64,000 nucleotides of DNA from Myxococcus stipitatus (GCF_021412625.1 NZ_JAKCFI010000001.1:744001-808000), one strand, 5' to 3'. Counted from the stretch's first letter, positions 16,008 through 25,619 are shown. Notes: generated by a model not told the origin, from the sequence alone. Numbers and translations are program-made.

Positions 16008-18919
16008 CCCAGAGCGTGCCGCAACGGGAGGAGTCCCCCATCACCCCCGACAACGCCCCGGAGGTGGGCACCCGGGCCACGGCCACGTTGCTGCTCTACT
16101 TCGAGCGCCGCTACGGCGCCGAGCGCCTGGTCGAGCTGTGGCGCCACCACGGCTTCAAGCTGGGGCTGGACTACATGCGCACGCCGACGAACTTCGTCTC
16201 GCTGCGCTTCCTGGAGCGGGTGGCGTCGGTGCTCCAGGAGGAGTCGGGGGACCCCACGTTCATGCGCCAGGCGGGCCTCTTCACGGCCTCGCCGGAGGCG
16301 CTCGGCTTCGTCTACTACATGCTCCGCGCGGTCGGTTCGCCGCGGCTGTGCTACCGGCAGACCATCGACATGTCGCCCGGCTACAACCGCGTGGGCGCCT
16401 TCCATGTCGAGCGCCTGGAGCGCGAGCGGCTGGACTTCACCTACCGCAGCAGCATCCCGGAGCAGGACCGCAACATCTGCGAGCTGCGCATGGGGCAGTT
16501 CGCGTCGTTCCCCACCATCTGGGGCCTGTCCCCCGCGGAGGTGCGCGAACTGGAGTGCCAGATTCATGGCGCGCCCGCGTGCCGCTACCACCTGACGTGG
16601 TCGGATCCTCCGTCGCTGTGGGGGCACCACATGGGGCTGGTGCTGGGCACCGTGTGCGGCCTGGGGGCCAGCGCCATGGGGCTGGGCAGTCCCATGTTCT
16701 GCGTGGCGTCCCTGGCCGCCACGGGCTTCGCGGTGGGCGGCTGGCTGGACGGGCGCAAGGAGCTGAAGGGCAAGAACGAGGCGCTGCGCGCCCAGGACCA
16801 GGCCATCACCGGCTCGCTCGCCGAACTGCAGCAGCGCTACGACGAGATCTTCCGCGCCAACGTGGCCCTCGAGGACCGCGTGGCCGAGCGCACCCTGGCG
16901 CTCAAGGACGCCAACGGCAAGCTGGAGGCGGCGCTCGCCCGCCAGCAGGAGCTGGACCGGCTCAAGAGCGAGTTCTTCGACAACGTCAGCCACGAGCTGC
17001 GCACGCCGCTCACCCTCATCCTGCTGACGCTGGAGTCGCTGGAGCGCCGCGGGGAGGACGGGCTGCCGGAAGTGGTCATGCAGCACGTGGCCACCATGGA
17101 GCGCAGCGCCCAGCGCCTCTTGCGCCTCATCAACAACCTGCTGGACCTGGCGCAGCTCGAGTCCGGCAAGGCGCGCCTGCGCTACCAGCCGCTGGAGCTC
17201 CACGGCTTCCTGAGCACCGTGCTCCCCCCGTTCCACGCCATGGCGGAGCGCCAGGGCGTCTGGCTGCGGCTGGAGGGCGCCGCGGTGACGCCCGTGGAGG
17301 TGGACCACGAGCGCATCGACATCGTGTTCCAGAACCTGCTGTCCAACGCCCTGAAGTTCACCGTGACGGGCGGGGTGACGGTGCGGGTCCTCGAAGAGGA
17401 GAAGGACGTCGTCGTCGAGGTGGAGGACACCGGACCGGGGATCGCCGCGCAGGACCTGCAGGTCATCTTCGACCGCTTCGCGCAGGCGGACAACAGCGGC
17501 ACCCGCCGCTTCGGCGGCACGGGCATCGGCCTGGCGCTGGTGAAGGAGACGCTGGAGCTGCACGACGGCGGCATCTCCGTGGCGAGCGAGGTGGGCCGCG
17601 GCTCCACCTTCCGCGTGCGGCTGCCCAAGGGGCGCGCGCACATCCGCGAGGAGCTGCGCGAGCGGCGGCGCGCGGACATGCCGGTGCGCAGGGATCGCCG
17701 CTCGTCGGGCTCGTTCCCCTCGCTGGAGTCGGTCACCGAACCCAACCACGCGTCCGTGGTGTCCGCCAGGGACCACGCGGGGCCGGACCCGGACTCGCCG
17801 CGCATCCTCGTGGTGGAGGACGACGCGGAGATCCGCTCCTTCATCGCGGGCCTGCTCAAGCAGCACTACCAGGTGCTGGAGGCGGTCAACGGAGAGGAGG
17901 GCCGGCAGCGGGCCATCGCCGAGCGCCCCGCCCTCATCATCTCCGACGTGATGATGCCGGTGATGTCCGGCCTGCAGATGCTGGCGGCGCTGCGCACGCA
18001 CGCGGCCACGGTGGACATCCCCGTCATCCTCCTCACCGCGCGCCAGGAGGTGTCCGCCAAGGTGGAGGCGCTGGGGTCGGGCGCCAACGACTACCTGGGC
18101 AAGCCCTTCAGCCCGCGCGAGCTGCTCGCGCGCATCGAGACGCAGCTGCGCCTGCGCGAGGCGGCGGTGCGCGCCGCGGAGAACGAGCGGCTGGCGGCCG
18201 TGGGCCTGTTGTCGTCGGGCTTCGCGCACGAGGTGCGCAACCCGCTCAACGGCCTGATGAACGCGCTCGCGCCGCTCAAGGAGGTGCTCTCCGCCAGCTC
18301 GCCGGACGCGGAGGTGAGCCGGGCCATGGTGGAGGTGGTGGAGGAGTGCGGACAGCGCATCCGTCACCTCGCCGAGTCGCTCCTGTCCTTCACCCGGGGC
18401 GCGGACACGCCCATGGCGCTGTCACTCGACGAGATGCTCGACTCCACGCTGAGCGTGCTGACCTGGCGCGTGCCCGGTGGCGTGACGGTGGAGCGCGCCT
18501 ACGAGTGCTCCGCTTCCGTGCAGGGGGACCCCGGTCTGCTCAACCAGGTGTGGCTCAACCTGCTCGACAACGCCCTGCGGGCCGTGGGCGACGCGGGCTG
18601 GGTGCGGGTCACCACGGCGCGGCAGGGTGACGAGGCCGTCGTCACCATCAGCGACAACGGCTCCGGCATCCGGAAGGAAGACATGGACCGGCTGTTCCAG
18701 CCGTTCTTCTCCACCCGCGCCGCGGGGGAGGGGACGGGGCTGGGGTTGGCGCTCAGTCGTCGCATCGTGGTGCGTCACGGCGGGCGCATCCTCCTGTCCA
18801 GCACGCCGGGAGAGGGCACGCAGGTGGAGGTCCGTCTGCCGCTGGTGGGCGCCTCCACCCCCGCGCCGGCCGAGGAGGGGGCGGGGCAGGGCGAGCACCG
18901 GGTGGGCCGGCTGGGCTGA
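16004..18919 (+). CDS. Hybrid sensor histidine kinase with two kinase cores around a receiver
   Basis: 971 residues from a TTG at 16004 that overlaps the previous stop (TTGA) and follows ggaagga. Order: N-terminal sensor (1-205) ending in CQIHGAPACRYHLTW, reminiscent of V4R-type ligand domains; a two-helix membrane hairpin (~208-248); coiled coil (~260-320); kinase core 1 with NVSHELRTPL (His330) and its ATPase domain (VFQNLLSNALKF, DTGPGIA, GGTGIGLAL); a receiver domain with phospho-acceptor Asp648 in ISDVMMPV and the conserved Lys in LGKPFSP; kinase core 2 with FAHEVRNPLNG (His742) and a second complete ATPase domain (LLDNALRAV, SDNGSGI, GTGLGLALS). No separate response regulator is nearby. 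Confidence 0.93.
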   Translation: MTQSVPQREESPITPDNAPEVGTRATATLLLYFERRYGAERLVELWRHHGFKLGLDYMRTPTNFVSLRFLERVASVLQEESGDPTFMRQAGLFTASPEALGFVYYMLRAVGSPRLCYRQTIDMSPGYNRVGAFHVERLERERLDFTYRSSIPEQDRNICELRMGQFASFPTIWGLSPAEVRELECQIHGAPACRYHLTWSDPPSLWGHHMGLVLGTVCGLGASAMGLGSPMFCVASLAATGFAVGGWLDGRKELKGKNEALRAQDQAITGSLAELQQRYDEIFRANVALEDRVAERTLALKDANGKLEAALARQQELDRLKSEFFDNVSHELRTPLTLILLTLESLERRGEDGLPEVVMQHVATMERSAQRLLRLINNLLDLAQLESGKARLRYQPLELHGFLSTVLPPFHAMAERQGVWLRLEGAAVTPVEVDHERIDIVFQNLLSNALKFTVTGGVTVRVLEEEKDVVVEVEDTGPGIAAQDLQVIFDRFAQADNSGTRRFGGTGIGLALVKETLELHDGGISVASEVGRGSTFRVRLPKGRAHIREELRERRRADMPVRRDRRSSGSFPSLESVTEPNHASVVSARDHAGPDPDSPRILVVEDDAEIRSFIAGLLKQHYQVLEAVNGEEGRQRAIAERPALIISDVMMPVMSGLQMLAALRTHAATVDIPVILLTARQEVSAKVEALGSGANDYLGKPFSPRELLARIETQLRLREAAVRAAENERLAAVGLLSSGFAHEVRNPLNGLMNALAPLKEVLSASSPDAEVSRAMVEVVEECGQRIRHLAESLLSFTRGADTPMALSLDEMLDSTLSVLTWRVPGGVTVERAYECSASVQGDPGLLNQVWLNLLDNALRAVGDAGWVRVTTARQGDEAVVTISDNGSGIRKEDMDRLFQPFFSTRAAGEGTGLGLALSRRIVVRHGGRILLSSTPGEGTQVEVRLPLVGASTPAPAEEGAGQGEHRVGRLG

Positions 18920-19081
18920 GCGCGCCGCGTCAGCGCGAAGCGGCGTGGGTGGACGGGGGGCGGGCCAGGGGGCGGGGGAAATCATGCTTGCCCCCGTCAA
19001 GCTTCGGGGCGCGGCGCGCGGCGTGTCTGCTACAGTCAAGCGCTTTGTTCGTCACTTCCCACCACTGAAGGAAACCACGGC

Positions 19082-20476
19082 ATGCAAGGAACCGTTGCCG
19101 CGGGCGCCGCCCGCAAGGGGCACCCGCCTGGGCTGTACCTCCTGTTCTTCACCGAGATGTGGGAACGCATGTCGTACTACGGCATGCGCGGCCTGCTCGT
19201 CCTCTTCCTCACGAGCAAGGTCAACGGTGGGTTCGGTTGGACGGACGACCAGGCCCTCAGCCTCTACGGGACCTATACGGGCCTCGTGTACCTGACGCCC
19301 ATCCTGGGTGGCTTCATCGCGGACCGCTTCATCGGTCAGCGCAAGGCCGTGGTGCTCGGCGGCACGCTGATGATGATCGGCCACCTCGTCCTGGCGCTCC
19401 CCAGCGCGGCGATGTTCTACACGGGCCTGGGCTTCCTCATCGTCGGCAACGGCTTCTTCAAGCCGAACATCTCCTCCATGGTGGGTGGCCTGTACGAGCA
19501 GGGAGATGGGCGCAAGGACAGCGCGTTCACCATCTTCTACATGGGCATCAACCTGGGCGCGATGCTGGGCAACTTCATCTGCGGCACCCTGGGCGAGCGG
19601 TACGGCTGGCACTGGGGCTTCGGCTCCGCGGGCGTGGGCATGCTCCTGGGTCTCATCGCCTTCCTGGCGTTGCAGCAGCGGCTGCTGGGGAAGGTGGGGC
19701 TGGCGCCCGTGAAGGTGGCCCCGGCGGTGAATGCTCAGCAGGAGCGGCCGGCGCAGAAGGGCTTCACGCGCGAGGAGATCGACCGCATCGTCGTCATCTT
19801 CATCATCGCGATGTTCGTCGTGGCGTTCTGGACGGGCTTCGAGCAGGCCGGCGGCCTGATGAACCTCTACACGAACGCGAAGGTCGACAAGACCGTCTTC
19901 GGTTGGGAGATTCCCACCACCTGGTTCCAGAGCTTCAACTCCATCTTCATCGTGGCGTTGGCGCCGGTATTCGCGGGCCTCTGGGGGTGGCTGACGATTC
20001 GCGGCAAGGACCCGAGCATCCCGGTGAAGATGGGCCTGGGGCTGCTCTTCCTCGCCACCGGCTTCGTCTTCATGCTCGGCGCGTCGGCGCAGAGCGCGGC
20101 CGCGGGCAAGGCGTCCATGTGGTGGGTCATCATGGCCTACCTGTTCCACACCTGTGGCGAGCTGTGCCTGTCGCCCGTGGGCCTGTCGATGGTGAGCAAG
20201 GTCGCCCCCTCGCGCGTCGTCTCCGCGATGATGGGCGTGTGGTTCCTCGCCAACGCGGCGGCCAACAAGCTCTCCGGCGTCATCGGTGGCTACTCGTCGA
20301 AGCTCGGCGAGTTCGACGTGTTCCTCTACATCGTCATCGGCACGGGCGTCTCCGGTCTCATCCTGCTGGGCGTGGCGCCCATCCTGAAGCGGATGATGCA
20401 CGGCACCGACGTGGTGCATCCGGTGGCCCCCACGAACTCCTCCGCGCAGGGGGGCTCGTCCGCCGCGGCGGCCTGA
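19082..20476 (+). CDS. Proton-dependent oligopeptide transporter (POT/PTR2)
   Basis: 464 residues; ATG 19082 follows gaaggaaacc. This is an inner-membrane major-facilitator protein with about 12-14 helices. The PTR2 family signature ERMSYYGMRGLLVLFLT lies at the N-terminus, followed by LTPILGGFIADRFIGQRKAV and FFKPNISSMVGGLYEQGDGRKDSAFTIFYMGINLGA in two short blocks typical of POT proteins. The family couples H+ influx to uptake of di- and tripeptides, a sensible trait for a proteolytic predator. It converges with a second POT gene across a strong terminator at 20530. Confidence 0.95.
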   Translation: MQGTVAAGAARKGHPPGLYLLFFTEMWERMSYYGMRGLLVLFLTSKVNGGFGWTDDQALSLYGTYTGLVYLTPILGGFIADRFIGQRKAVVLGGTLMMIGHLVLALPSAAMFYTGLGFLIVGNGFFKPNISSMVGGLYEQGDGRKDSAFTIFYMGINLGAMLGNFICGTLGERYGWHWGFGSAGVGMLLGLIAFLALQQRLLGKVGLAPVKVAPAVNAQQERPAQKGFTREEIDRIVVIFIIAMFVVAFWTGFEQAGGLMNLYTNAKVDKTVFGWEIPTTWFQSFNSIFIVALAPVFAGLWGWLTIRGKDPSIPVKMGLGLLFLATGFVFMLGASAQSAAAGKASMWWVIMAYLFHTCGELCLSPVGLSMVSKVAPSRVVSAMMGVWFLANAAANKLSGVIGGYSSKLGEFDVFLYIVIGTGVSGLILLGVAPILKRMMHGTDVVHPVAPTNSSAQGGSSAAAA

Positions 20477-20529
20477 GCCCGCGCGAACCCGGGGGCCGCC
20501 CTCGCGCGGTCCCCGGTCCTCGAAGCACG

Positions 20530-20566
20530 AACGCCGGAGCCCCGCGTCCAGGGACTCCGGCGTTTT
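20530..20566 (+). terminator. Terminator between convergent POT genes
   Basis: Inverted repeat aacgccggagcccc (20530-20543) and ggactccggcgtttt (20552-20566) with an 8-nt loop. It ends in TTTT on the plus strand and starts with only a short A run for the minus direction, so it acts mainly on the 19082 gene but could serve both. Confidence 0.75.
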
Positions 20567-20621
20567 GCGTTCCAGCGGGGATGCGGGCCGGCGCGCGTGG
20601 GCGCGGGGCCCGCGCCGGGGC

Positions 20622-22073
20622 TCAGGCGGACGACGGCGTGACGCCGGCGGCGGAGCGCTCCTCGGTGGGGACGGGGGCGGCCACCTGGTAGTAGTCGCGC
20701 ACCACGTAACGGCGCGCGACCAGCGCCATGCCCACGGCGGCCACCAGGGCCATGCCCGCGTAGAAGAAGAACTGGCCGGAGCCGGAGAACACGTTGAGCG
20801 CCGCCGCGATGGCCACCGCCACGTTCGCCAGCGTGTTCGTCACCAGCCACACGCTCTGGATGGTGCCCTTCATCTCCCGGGGGGCCTGCGTGTACGCGAA
20901 CTCCAGGCCCGTGGTGGACATGAGGATTTCGCCCAGCGTCAGCACCACGTAGGGGAGGATCTGCCACGCGATGTTCAGCGTGGAGCCGCCCTCCATCGCC
21001 ACCTGGAAGAAGCCGGCGATGATGAAGGACACCGCGCCGAACACCAGCCCCAGCGGCATGCGCCGCAGTGGCGTCAGCTCCCACCCCGAGCGCTGGAACA
21101 GCGGGTAGACCACCGCCGTCAGGAAGGGGATGAGCAGCATCACCAGCATCGGGTTGATGAACTGCATCTGGCTGGGCTGGAACGTGACGGGGCCGATGTG
21201 CGGGTCCATGGACCGCGCCTGCACCACCCAGGTCGACGCCTTCTGGTCGAACAACATCCAGAAGAAGGGCACGAACGGCAGCATCAGCCCGCTGACCCGG
21301 AACACCGCCTTCACGCCCTCCACCGCCTCCGCCGGGTGCCGCGCCTTGGCGCCATCCAGCCACGAGGCCTGACCGGGCTGGCGGTGCTTGAAGGCGCTGG
21401 CCACCACCTTGAGGAAGGAGTGCGGGTTCTCGCCCGTGGGCGGCACCAGCACGTAGTGCTTGCGACCCGCCCAGAAGATGAGGGTCGCCAGGAACATCAG
21501 CACGCCGGGGATGCCGAACGCGACGGACGGTCCGACGTTCTTCAACAGCCACGGGATGCTCAGCGACGCGAAGAACGAGCCGAAGTTGATGGTCCAGTAG
21601 AAGATGGCGAACACCTTCTTCACCAGGTGGCTGTTCGACTCGTTGAACTGGTCGCCCACCATGGCCGCGACGCACGGCTTGATGCCGCCGCTGCCCACCG
21701 CGATGAGCGCCAGGCCCGTGTAGAAGCCCGTGGCGTTGTTCTCGAACATCGCCAGACAGGCATGGCCCGCGCAGTACACCAGGCTCAGCCAGAGGATGGT
21801 GCGGTACTTCCCGAAGAAGCGGTCCGCGAGGTACCCGCCGATGAGCGGGAAGAAGTACACCCCCGCCATGAACGTGTGCATCAGGCTCTTCGCCTGGGCC
21901 TCGCGCAGCCCGTTCTCCGGCACCGCGTTGCGCAGCAGGTAGTCGATGAGGAACACCGTGAGGATGTTCCGCATCCCGTAGAAGCTGAAGCGCTCACACG
22001 CTTCGTTACCGATGATGAACGGTATCTGCGCCGGGAACTTGTTGCTCTGCGCGGCGGCGGGACTCTCAGCCAT
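20622..22073 (-). CDS. Proton-dependent oligopeptide transporter (POT/PTR2), second copy
   Basis: 483 residues from ATG 22073. N-terminal POT signature variant NEACERFSFYGMRNILTVFL, then YFFPLIGGYLADRFFGKYRT and GSGGIKPCVAAMVGDQF, with about 12-14 membrane helices and an MFS-like centre. It is clearly a paralogue of the 19082 gene but diverged (different loops around residues 200-260, with AEAVEGVKAVFRVSGL), so the two likely differ in peptide preference or regulation. It is transcribed toward its paralogue. Its upstream region shares the 22074-22533 gap with a candidate small RNA. Confidence 0.94.
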   Translation of the reverse strand: MAESPAAAQSNKFPAQIPFIIGNEACERFSFYGMRNILTVFLIDYLLRNAVPENGLREAQAKSLMHTFMAGVYFFPLIGGYLADRFFGKYRTILWLSLVYCAGHACLAMFENNATGFYTGLALIAVGSGGIKPCVAAMVGDQFNESNSHLVKKVFAIFYWTINFGSFFASLSIPWLLKNVGPSVAFGIPGVLMFLATLIFWAGRKHYVLVPPTGENPHSFLKVVASAFKHRQPGQASWLDGAKARHPAEAVEGVKAVFRVSGLMLPFVPFFWMLFDQKASTWVVQARSMDPHIGPVTFQPSQMQFINPMLVMLLIPFLTAVVYPLFQRSGWELTPLRRMPLGLVFGAVSFIIAGFFQVAMEGGSTLNIAWQILPYVVLTLGEILMSTTGLEFAYTQAPREMKGTIQSVWLVTNTLANVAVAIAAALNVFSGSGQFFFYAGMALVAAVGMALVARRYVVRDYYQVAAPVPTEERSAAGVTPSSA

Positions 22074-22343
22074 GAGTCGGGGTGCTCCCTGGTGGAGAAA
22101 GGTGGGGGCGCCTGGAAGGCAAGGAGCGTCACCCTACCGGACACGCCGTCCGGACTCCACCGTGGGCCAGGCAGGAGGCGCCCTCCCCACCGCTCGGCGC
22201 CCCTCCTTTGCCCAGAGCGAAGCGTGGGCTCCGCGAACCGCGCCACCTCACCGCCGCCGTGCCCGCGCGACCCTTCGCATCACGAGCCCACGCGCCACCG
22301 CCGACGCGCCTCGTCATTTTCGATGACGGTGCGTCTCGAACGC

Positions 22344-22363
22344 TGCACCTTAAGCCGGGTGCA
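22344..22363. promoter_or_regulatory. Inverted repeat just upstream of the -35 box
   Basis: TGCACC (22344-22349) and GGTGCA (22358-22363) form a perfect 6-bp dyad with an 8-bp spacer, ending 5 bp before the TTGACA at 22369. The position is that of an activator or repressor operator. No regulator can be named. Confidence 0.45.
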
Positions 22364-22368
22364 CGTGT

Positions 22369-22396
22369 TTGACAGGAATTGGACGTGCTCTATCAT
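22369..22396 (+). promoter_or_regulatory. Sigma-70-type promoter of the candidate small RNA
   Basis: A perfect -35 TTGACA (22369-22374), 16-bp spacer, and -10 TATCAT (22391-22396, 5 of 6 matches to TATAAT). Such an AT-rich near-consensus promoter stands out in this GC-rich sequence. It points to the plus strand, away from the POT gene and toward the 3' end of the opposing uvrA, where no protein gene lies on this strand. Confidence 0.6.
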
Positions 22397-22401
22397 ATGA
22401 G

Positions 22402-22516
22402 TTGCGGTTGTTCGCTGCATTCGCAACTCACACCCCACCTGTGAAGTCTTCCTCCAAGGTGGACGGGGGGCTGGGGGTGAATGAAGGCACCCCCGCCCCC
22501 CGCTCCATGTTTGTTT
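22402..22516 (+). ncRNA. Candidate small regulatory RNA with anti-Shine-Dalgarno loop
   Basis: The predicted transcript runs from about 6 nt after the -10 box to the U-rich tail after the terminator, roughly 115 nt. Elements in order: an 8-bp dyad GAGTTGCG/CGCAACTC (22399-22406 and 22422-22429) at the 5' end; a hairpin CCACCT/AGGTGG (22435-22440 and 22457-22462) whose 16-nt loop shows UCUUCCUCC (22447-22455), complementary to purine-rich ribosome sites; and a 15-bp terminator stem. It matches no RNA family I recognise (not SRP, 6S or RNase P RNA). Alternatives: an untranslated control region, or a terminator serving uvrA only. Existence is inferred, not shown. Confidence 0.42.
22464..22516 (+). 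terminator. Strong GC hairpin terminator
   Basis: Stem of 15 bp with a single bulged T: cggggggctgggggtg (22464-22479) pairs with cacccccgccccccg (22488-22502), loop aatgaagg, then tgtttgttt at 22508-22516. The T-rich side follows the plus-strand reading, which favours termination of a plus transcript; in the uvrA direction the bases after the hairpin are not T-rich, although it lies 31 bp past the uvrA stop and may hinder read-through there too. Confidence 0.75.
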
Positions 22517-22533
22517 CGGAGTGGTGTGAGTGG

Positions 22534-25434
22534 TCAGAGCGCTGCGCCGGTGGCCGCGGAGGCCGGTCCGTCCACGCGCAGGCCGACGCGAGCGCGCCGC
22601 GCCTTGCCCAGCACGTGGGCCAGGTAGCGCCCGGTGTGGCTGCCCTTCGCCTTGGCGACCTGTTCGGGCGTGCCCACGGCGAGCACCTGTCCGCCGCCCG
22701 CGCCGCCCTCGGGGCCCATGTCGATGAGCCAGTCGGCGCTCTTGATGACGTCCAGGTTGTGCTCGATGACGAGCACGCTGTTGCCGGCGGCGACCAGGCG
22801 GTTGAGCACGGACAACAGCTTGCGGATGTCCTCGAAGTGCAGGCCCGTGGTGGGCTCGTCGAGGATGTAGAGCGTGCGGCCGGTGGCCACGCGCGCCAGC
22901 TCGCGCGCCAGCTTGATGCGCTGGGCCTCGCCGCCGGACAGCGTGGGCGACGGCTGTCCCAGGCGGATGTAGCCCAGGCCCACGTCGCCCAGCGTCTGGA
23001 GCACGCGCATGATGTCCTTGTGCGCGCCGAAGTGCTCCATCGCCTCGCGCACGCTCATGTCGAGCGTCTCCGCGATGTTCTTGCCCTTGTAGCGCACGCG
23101 CAGCGTCGCCTCGTTGAAGCGCTTGCCGCCGCACACCTCGCAGGGCACGTACACGTCCGCCAGGAAGTGCATCTCCACCAGCTTGACGCCGTCACCCTCG
23201 CACGCCTCGCACCGGCCGCCCTTGATGTTGAAGCTGAAGCGGCCTGGCCCGTAGCCGAACGCGCGCGCCTCCGGCGTCAGCGCGAACACCTCGCGGATGG
23301 CGTCGAACACCTTGGTGTACGTGGCCGGGTTGCTGCGCGGCGTGCGGCCGATGGGGCGCTGGTCGATGTCGATGACCTTGTCCAGGTGCTCCACTCCCAG
23401 CACGGCCTTGTGCTTCCCCGGCGCCTCGCGGCTGTCGTACAGGTGCCGCGCCAGCGCGGGGTAGAGGATTTCGTTGACGAGCGTGGACTTGCCCGCGCCG
23501 GACACGCCGGTGACGGCGGTGAAGATGCCCAGCGGCACCACCACGTCCACGTCGCGCAGGTTGTTCTCCTTCGCCCCCTGGATGACGATTTGATGCTTGG
23601 GGTTGGGGGCGCGGCGCGACTCGGGGACCTCTATCTCCAGCCGCCCGGACAGGTACCCGCCCGTGACGCTGTTCTCGTCCGCCATCACCTGCCCGGGCGT
23701 GCCCTGGGACACCACCTGGCCCCCTAGCTCCCCGGCGCCCGGCCCGAAGTCCACCAGCCAGTCCGCCTCCTCCATCGTCTCCTCGTCGTGCTCCACGACG
23801 ATGACGGAGTTGCCCAAATCCCTCAGGCGCTTGAGCGTCGTCAGCAGCTTGCCGTTGTCGCGCTGGTGCAGGCCGATGGAGGGCTCGTCGAGGATGTAGA
23901 TGACGCCCGTCAGCTCGCTGCCCATCTGCGACGCCAGCCGGATGCGCTGGCTCTCTCCGCCGGAGAGCGTGGACGCGGTGCGGTCCAGCATCAGGTAGCC
24001 CAGGCCCACGTCCACCAGGAACGACAGCCGGCTGCGGATCTCCTTCAGGAGCTCCGTGGCGATCTTCCGCTCGTGTTCCGTCAGTCCCATGGCGCCCAGG
24101 AACGCCAGCGCGTCGGAGATGGTCATCCGGTTCAGCTCGACGATGGTGTTCCCGTGGACCTTCACCGCCCGGCTCTCCGGCCTCAGGCGCTCGCCCTTGC
24201 ACGAGGGGCAGGGCTTGTCGCTGAAGTACTTCTGCAGCTCGGCCCGGCGCGCCTCGGAGGTGGTCGTCTTGAAGTTGCGCATCGTGCGCTCGACCAGGCC
24301 CTCCCACTCCATCTTGTACTTGCCGTTGTCGCCCCACTCGACGGTGAAGCTCTTGCCCTTGGCGCCGTACATCAGCGTGTCGCGCTCGCGCTTGGTCAGC
24401 TTCCCGTAGGGCACGTCGAGGTCGATCTTGAACGCCTTCGACAGGCTCTCCACGAAGTCGGCCGTCCAGCCCTCGCCGCGGTTCATCCCGCTGGCCCACG
24501 GCTCGATGGCGCCGTCGCGGATGCTGCGCGACGGGTCCGGGACGAGCAGGTCCGGGTCCATCTCCGGCCGGGTGCCCAGGCCGTTGCAGTCCGTGCACAT
24601 GCCCAGCGGGTTGTTGAAGGAGAACGACGCGGGCGTCAGGTCGCCGAAGGACAGGCCGCACGCGGGGCACGCGTTCAGTTCGCTCATCACCCGGTCGGCG
24701 GACTGCGCGCCCGTCTCGTCGGTGATGATGAGCGTGCCCTTGCCCTCGCGCAGCGCCGTCTCCACGGAGTCCGTCAGGCGCGTGCGCACGTCCGCCTTGA
24801 GCACCAGCCGGTCGATGACCAGCTCGATGTCGTGCTTGGACTTCTTGTCCAGTTCGACGCGCTCCTCCAGGCTCTTGAGCTTCCCGTCGATGCGCGCGCG
24901 GGAGAAGCCGCGCTTCTGCGCCTCCGCCAGCAGGTCCTTGTGCTCGCCCTTGCGATTGGTGACCAGCGGCGCCAGCACCTGCACCTTGGAGCCGCCGGGC
25001 ATCTTCAGGATTTCGTCGACGATCTGCTGCGCGCTCTGCTTGCCCACCTTGCGTCCGCAGCTGGGGCAGTGCTGCACGCCGATGGAGGCGTAGAGCACGC
25101 GCAGGTAGTCGTGCACCTCCGTGACGGTGCCCACCGTCGAGCGCGGGTTGTTGCTCGCCGCCTTCTGCTCGATGGAGATGGTGGGCGACAGGCCCCGGAT
25201 GGTGTCGTACTTGGGCTTCTCCATCTGCCCGAGGAACTGCCGGGCATAGGCGGAGAGGCTCTCCACGTAGCGGCGCTGGCCCTCGGCGTAGAGCGTGTCG
25301 AAGGCGAGCGAGCTCTTCCCGGACCCGGAGACGCCCGTGAAGACCACGAGCTTCTTCTTCGGGATGTCCAGGGAGACGTTCTTGAGGTTGTGCTCCTTGG
25401 CGCCTCGGAGGGAAATGACGTCGGGCTCGGACAT
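22534..25434 (-). CDS. uvrA: Excinuclease ABC subunit A
   Basis: 966 residues from ATG 25434 ([20 protein letters not shown]); an earlier GTG at 25455 adds seven residues and neither has a clear ribosome site. UvrA is the damage-recognition ATPase of nucleotide excision repair and loads UvrB. Visible: first Walker [20 protein letters not shown], zinc module CPSCGRKVG, second zinc module CPACGLSFG...CTDCNGLG, first ABC signature [15 protein letters not shown], second Walker [17 protein letters not shown]-terminal zinc finger CEACEGDG...CEVCGGKRF, and second signature [15 protein letters not shown]. Length and order match the family. I saw no convincing SOS box in the 185-bp upstream region. 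Confidence 0.98.
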   Translation of the reverse strand: MSEPDVISLRGAKEHNLKNVSLDIPKKKLVVFTGVSGSGKSSLAFDTLYAEGQRRYVESLSAYARQFLGQMEKPKYDTIRGLSPTISIEQKAASNNPRSTVGTVTEVHDYLRVLYASIGVQHCPSCGRKVGKQSAQQIVDEILKMPGGSKVQVLAPLVTNRKGEHKDLLAEAQKRGFSRARIDGKLKSLEERVELDKKSKHDIELVIDRLVLKADVRTRLTDSVETALREGKGTLIITDETGAQSADRVMSELNACPACGLSFGDLTPASFSFNNPLGMCTDCNGLGTRPEMDPDLLVPDPSRSIRDGAIEPWASGMNRGEGWTADFVESLSKAFKIDLDVPYGKLTKRERDTLMYGAKGKSFTVEWGDNGKYKMEWEGLVERTMRNFKTTTSEARRAELQKYFSDKPCPSCKGERLRPESRAVKVHGNTIVELNRMTISDALAFLGAMGLTEHERKIATELLKEIRSRLSFLVDVGLGYLMLDRTASTLSGGESQRIRLASQMGSELTGVIYILDEPSIGLHQRDNGKLLTTLKRLRDLGNSVIVVEHDEETMEEADWLVDFGPGAGELGGQVVSQGTPGQVMADENSVTGGYLSGRLEIEVPESRRAPNPKHQIVIQGAKENNLRDVDVVVPLGIFTAVTGVSGAGKSTLVNEILYPALARHLYDSREAPGKHKAVLGVEHLDKVIDIDQRPIGRTPRSNPATYTKVFDAIREVFALTPEARAFGYGPGRFSFNIKGGRCEACEGDGVKLVEMHFLADVYVPCEVCGGKRFNEATLRVRYKGKNIAETLDMSVREAMEHFGAHKDIMRVLQTLGDVGLGYIRLGQPSPTLSGGEAQRIKLARELARVATGRTLYILDEPTTGLHFEDIRKLLSVLNRLVAAGNSVLVIEHNLDVIKSADWLIDMGPEGGAGGGQVLAVGTPEQVAKAKGSHTGRYLAHVLGKARRARVGLRVDGPASAATGAAL

Positions 25435-25619
25435 GATGGGCGGGCGATCTACCACTGAATGGGTGTTCCGGTAGTGGAAAAACCTGGAACGGTGGATGGA
25501 TGGGGGTCAACGTCCCGCGTCACGCCATTCATCCCACATGCGCCGGGTCTCCGGGCGGCGGGGGGGCCGGTCCGCCGCCGGAGCATTCCGGGCGATTCCG
25601 CTATAGGGTCGCCCGTCCC

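Larger units (their letters stand above)
22074..22533. other. 460-bp gap between POT gene and uvrA
   Basis: The left ~270 bp has no visible structure beyond being upstream of the leftward POT gene. The right ~190 bp holds an unusually ordered set of signals on the plus strand: inverted repeat, -35/-10, two hairpins and a strong terminator (listed separately). No protein gene is supported; a 15-codon frame at 22397-22444 has no ribosome site and begins at the promoter. Confidence 0.7.

Noticed and set aside
22399..22429. Dyad GAGTTGCG/CGCAACTC as a LexA (SOS) box for uvrA
   Set aside because: It is at the 3' end of uvrA, not upstream, and lacks the GTTC/GAAC core arrangement.
22397..22444. 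15-codon frame at the candidate sRNA promoter
   Set aside because: The ATG directly abuts the -10 box, so it would lie upstream of the transcript start, and it has no ribosome site.
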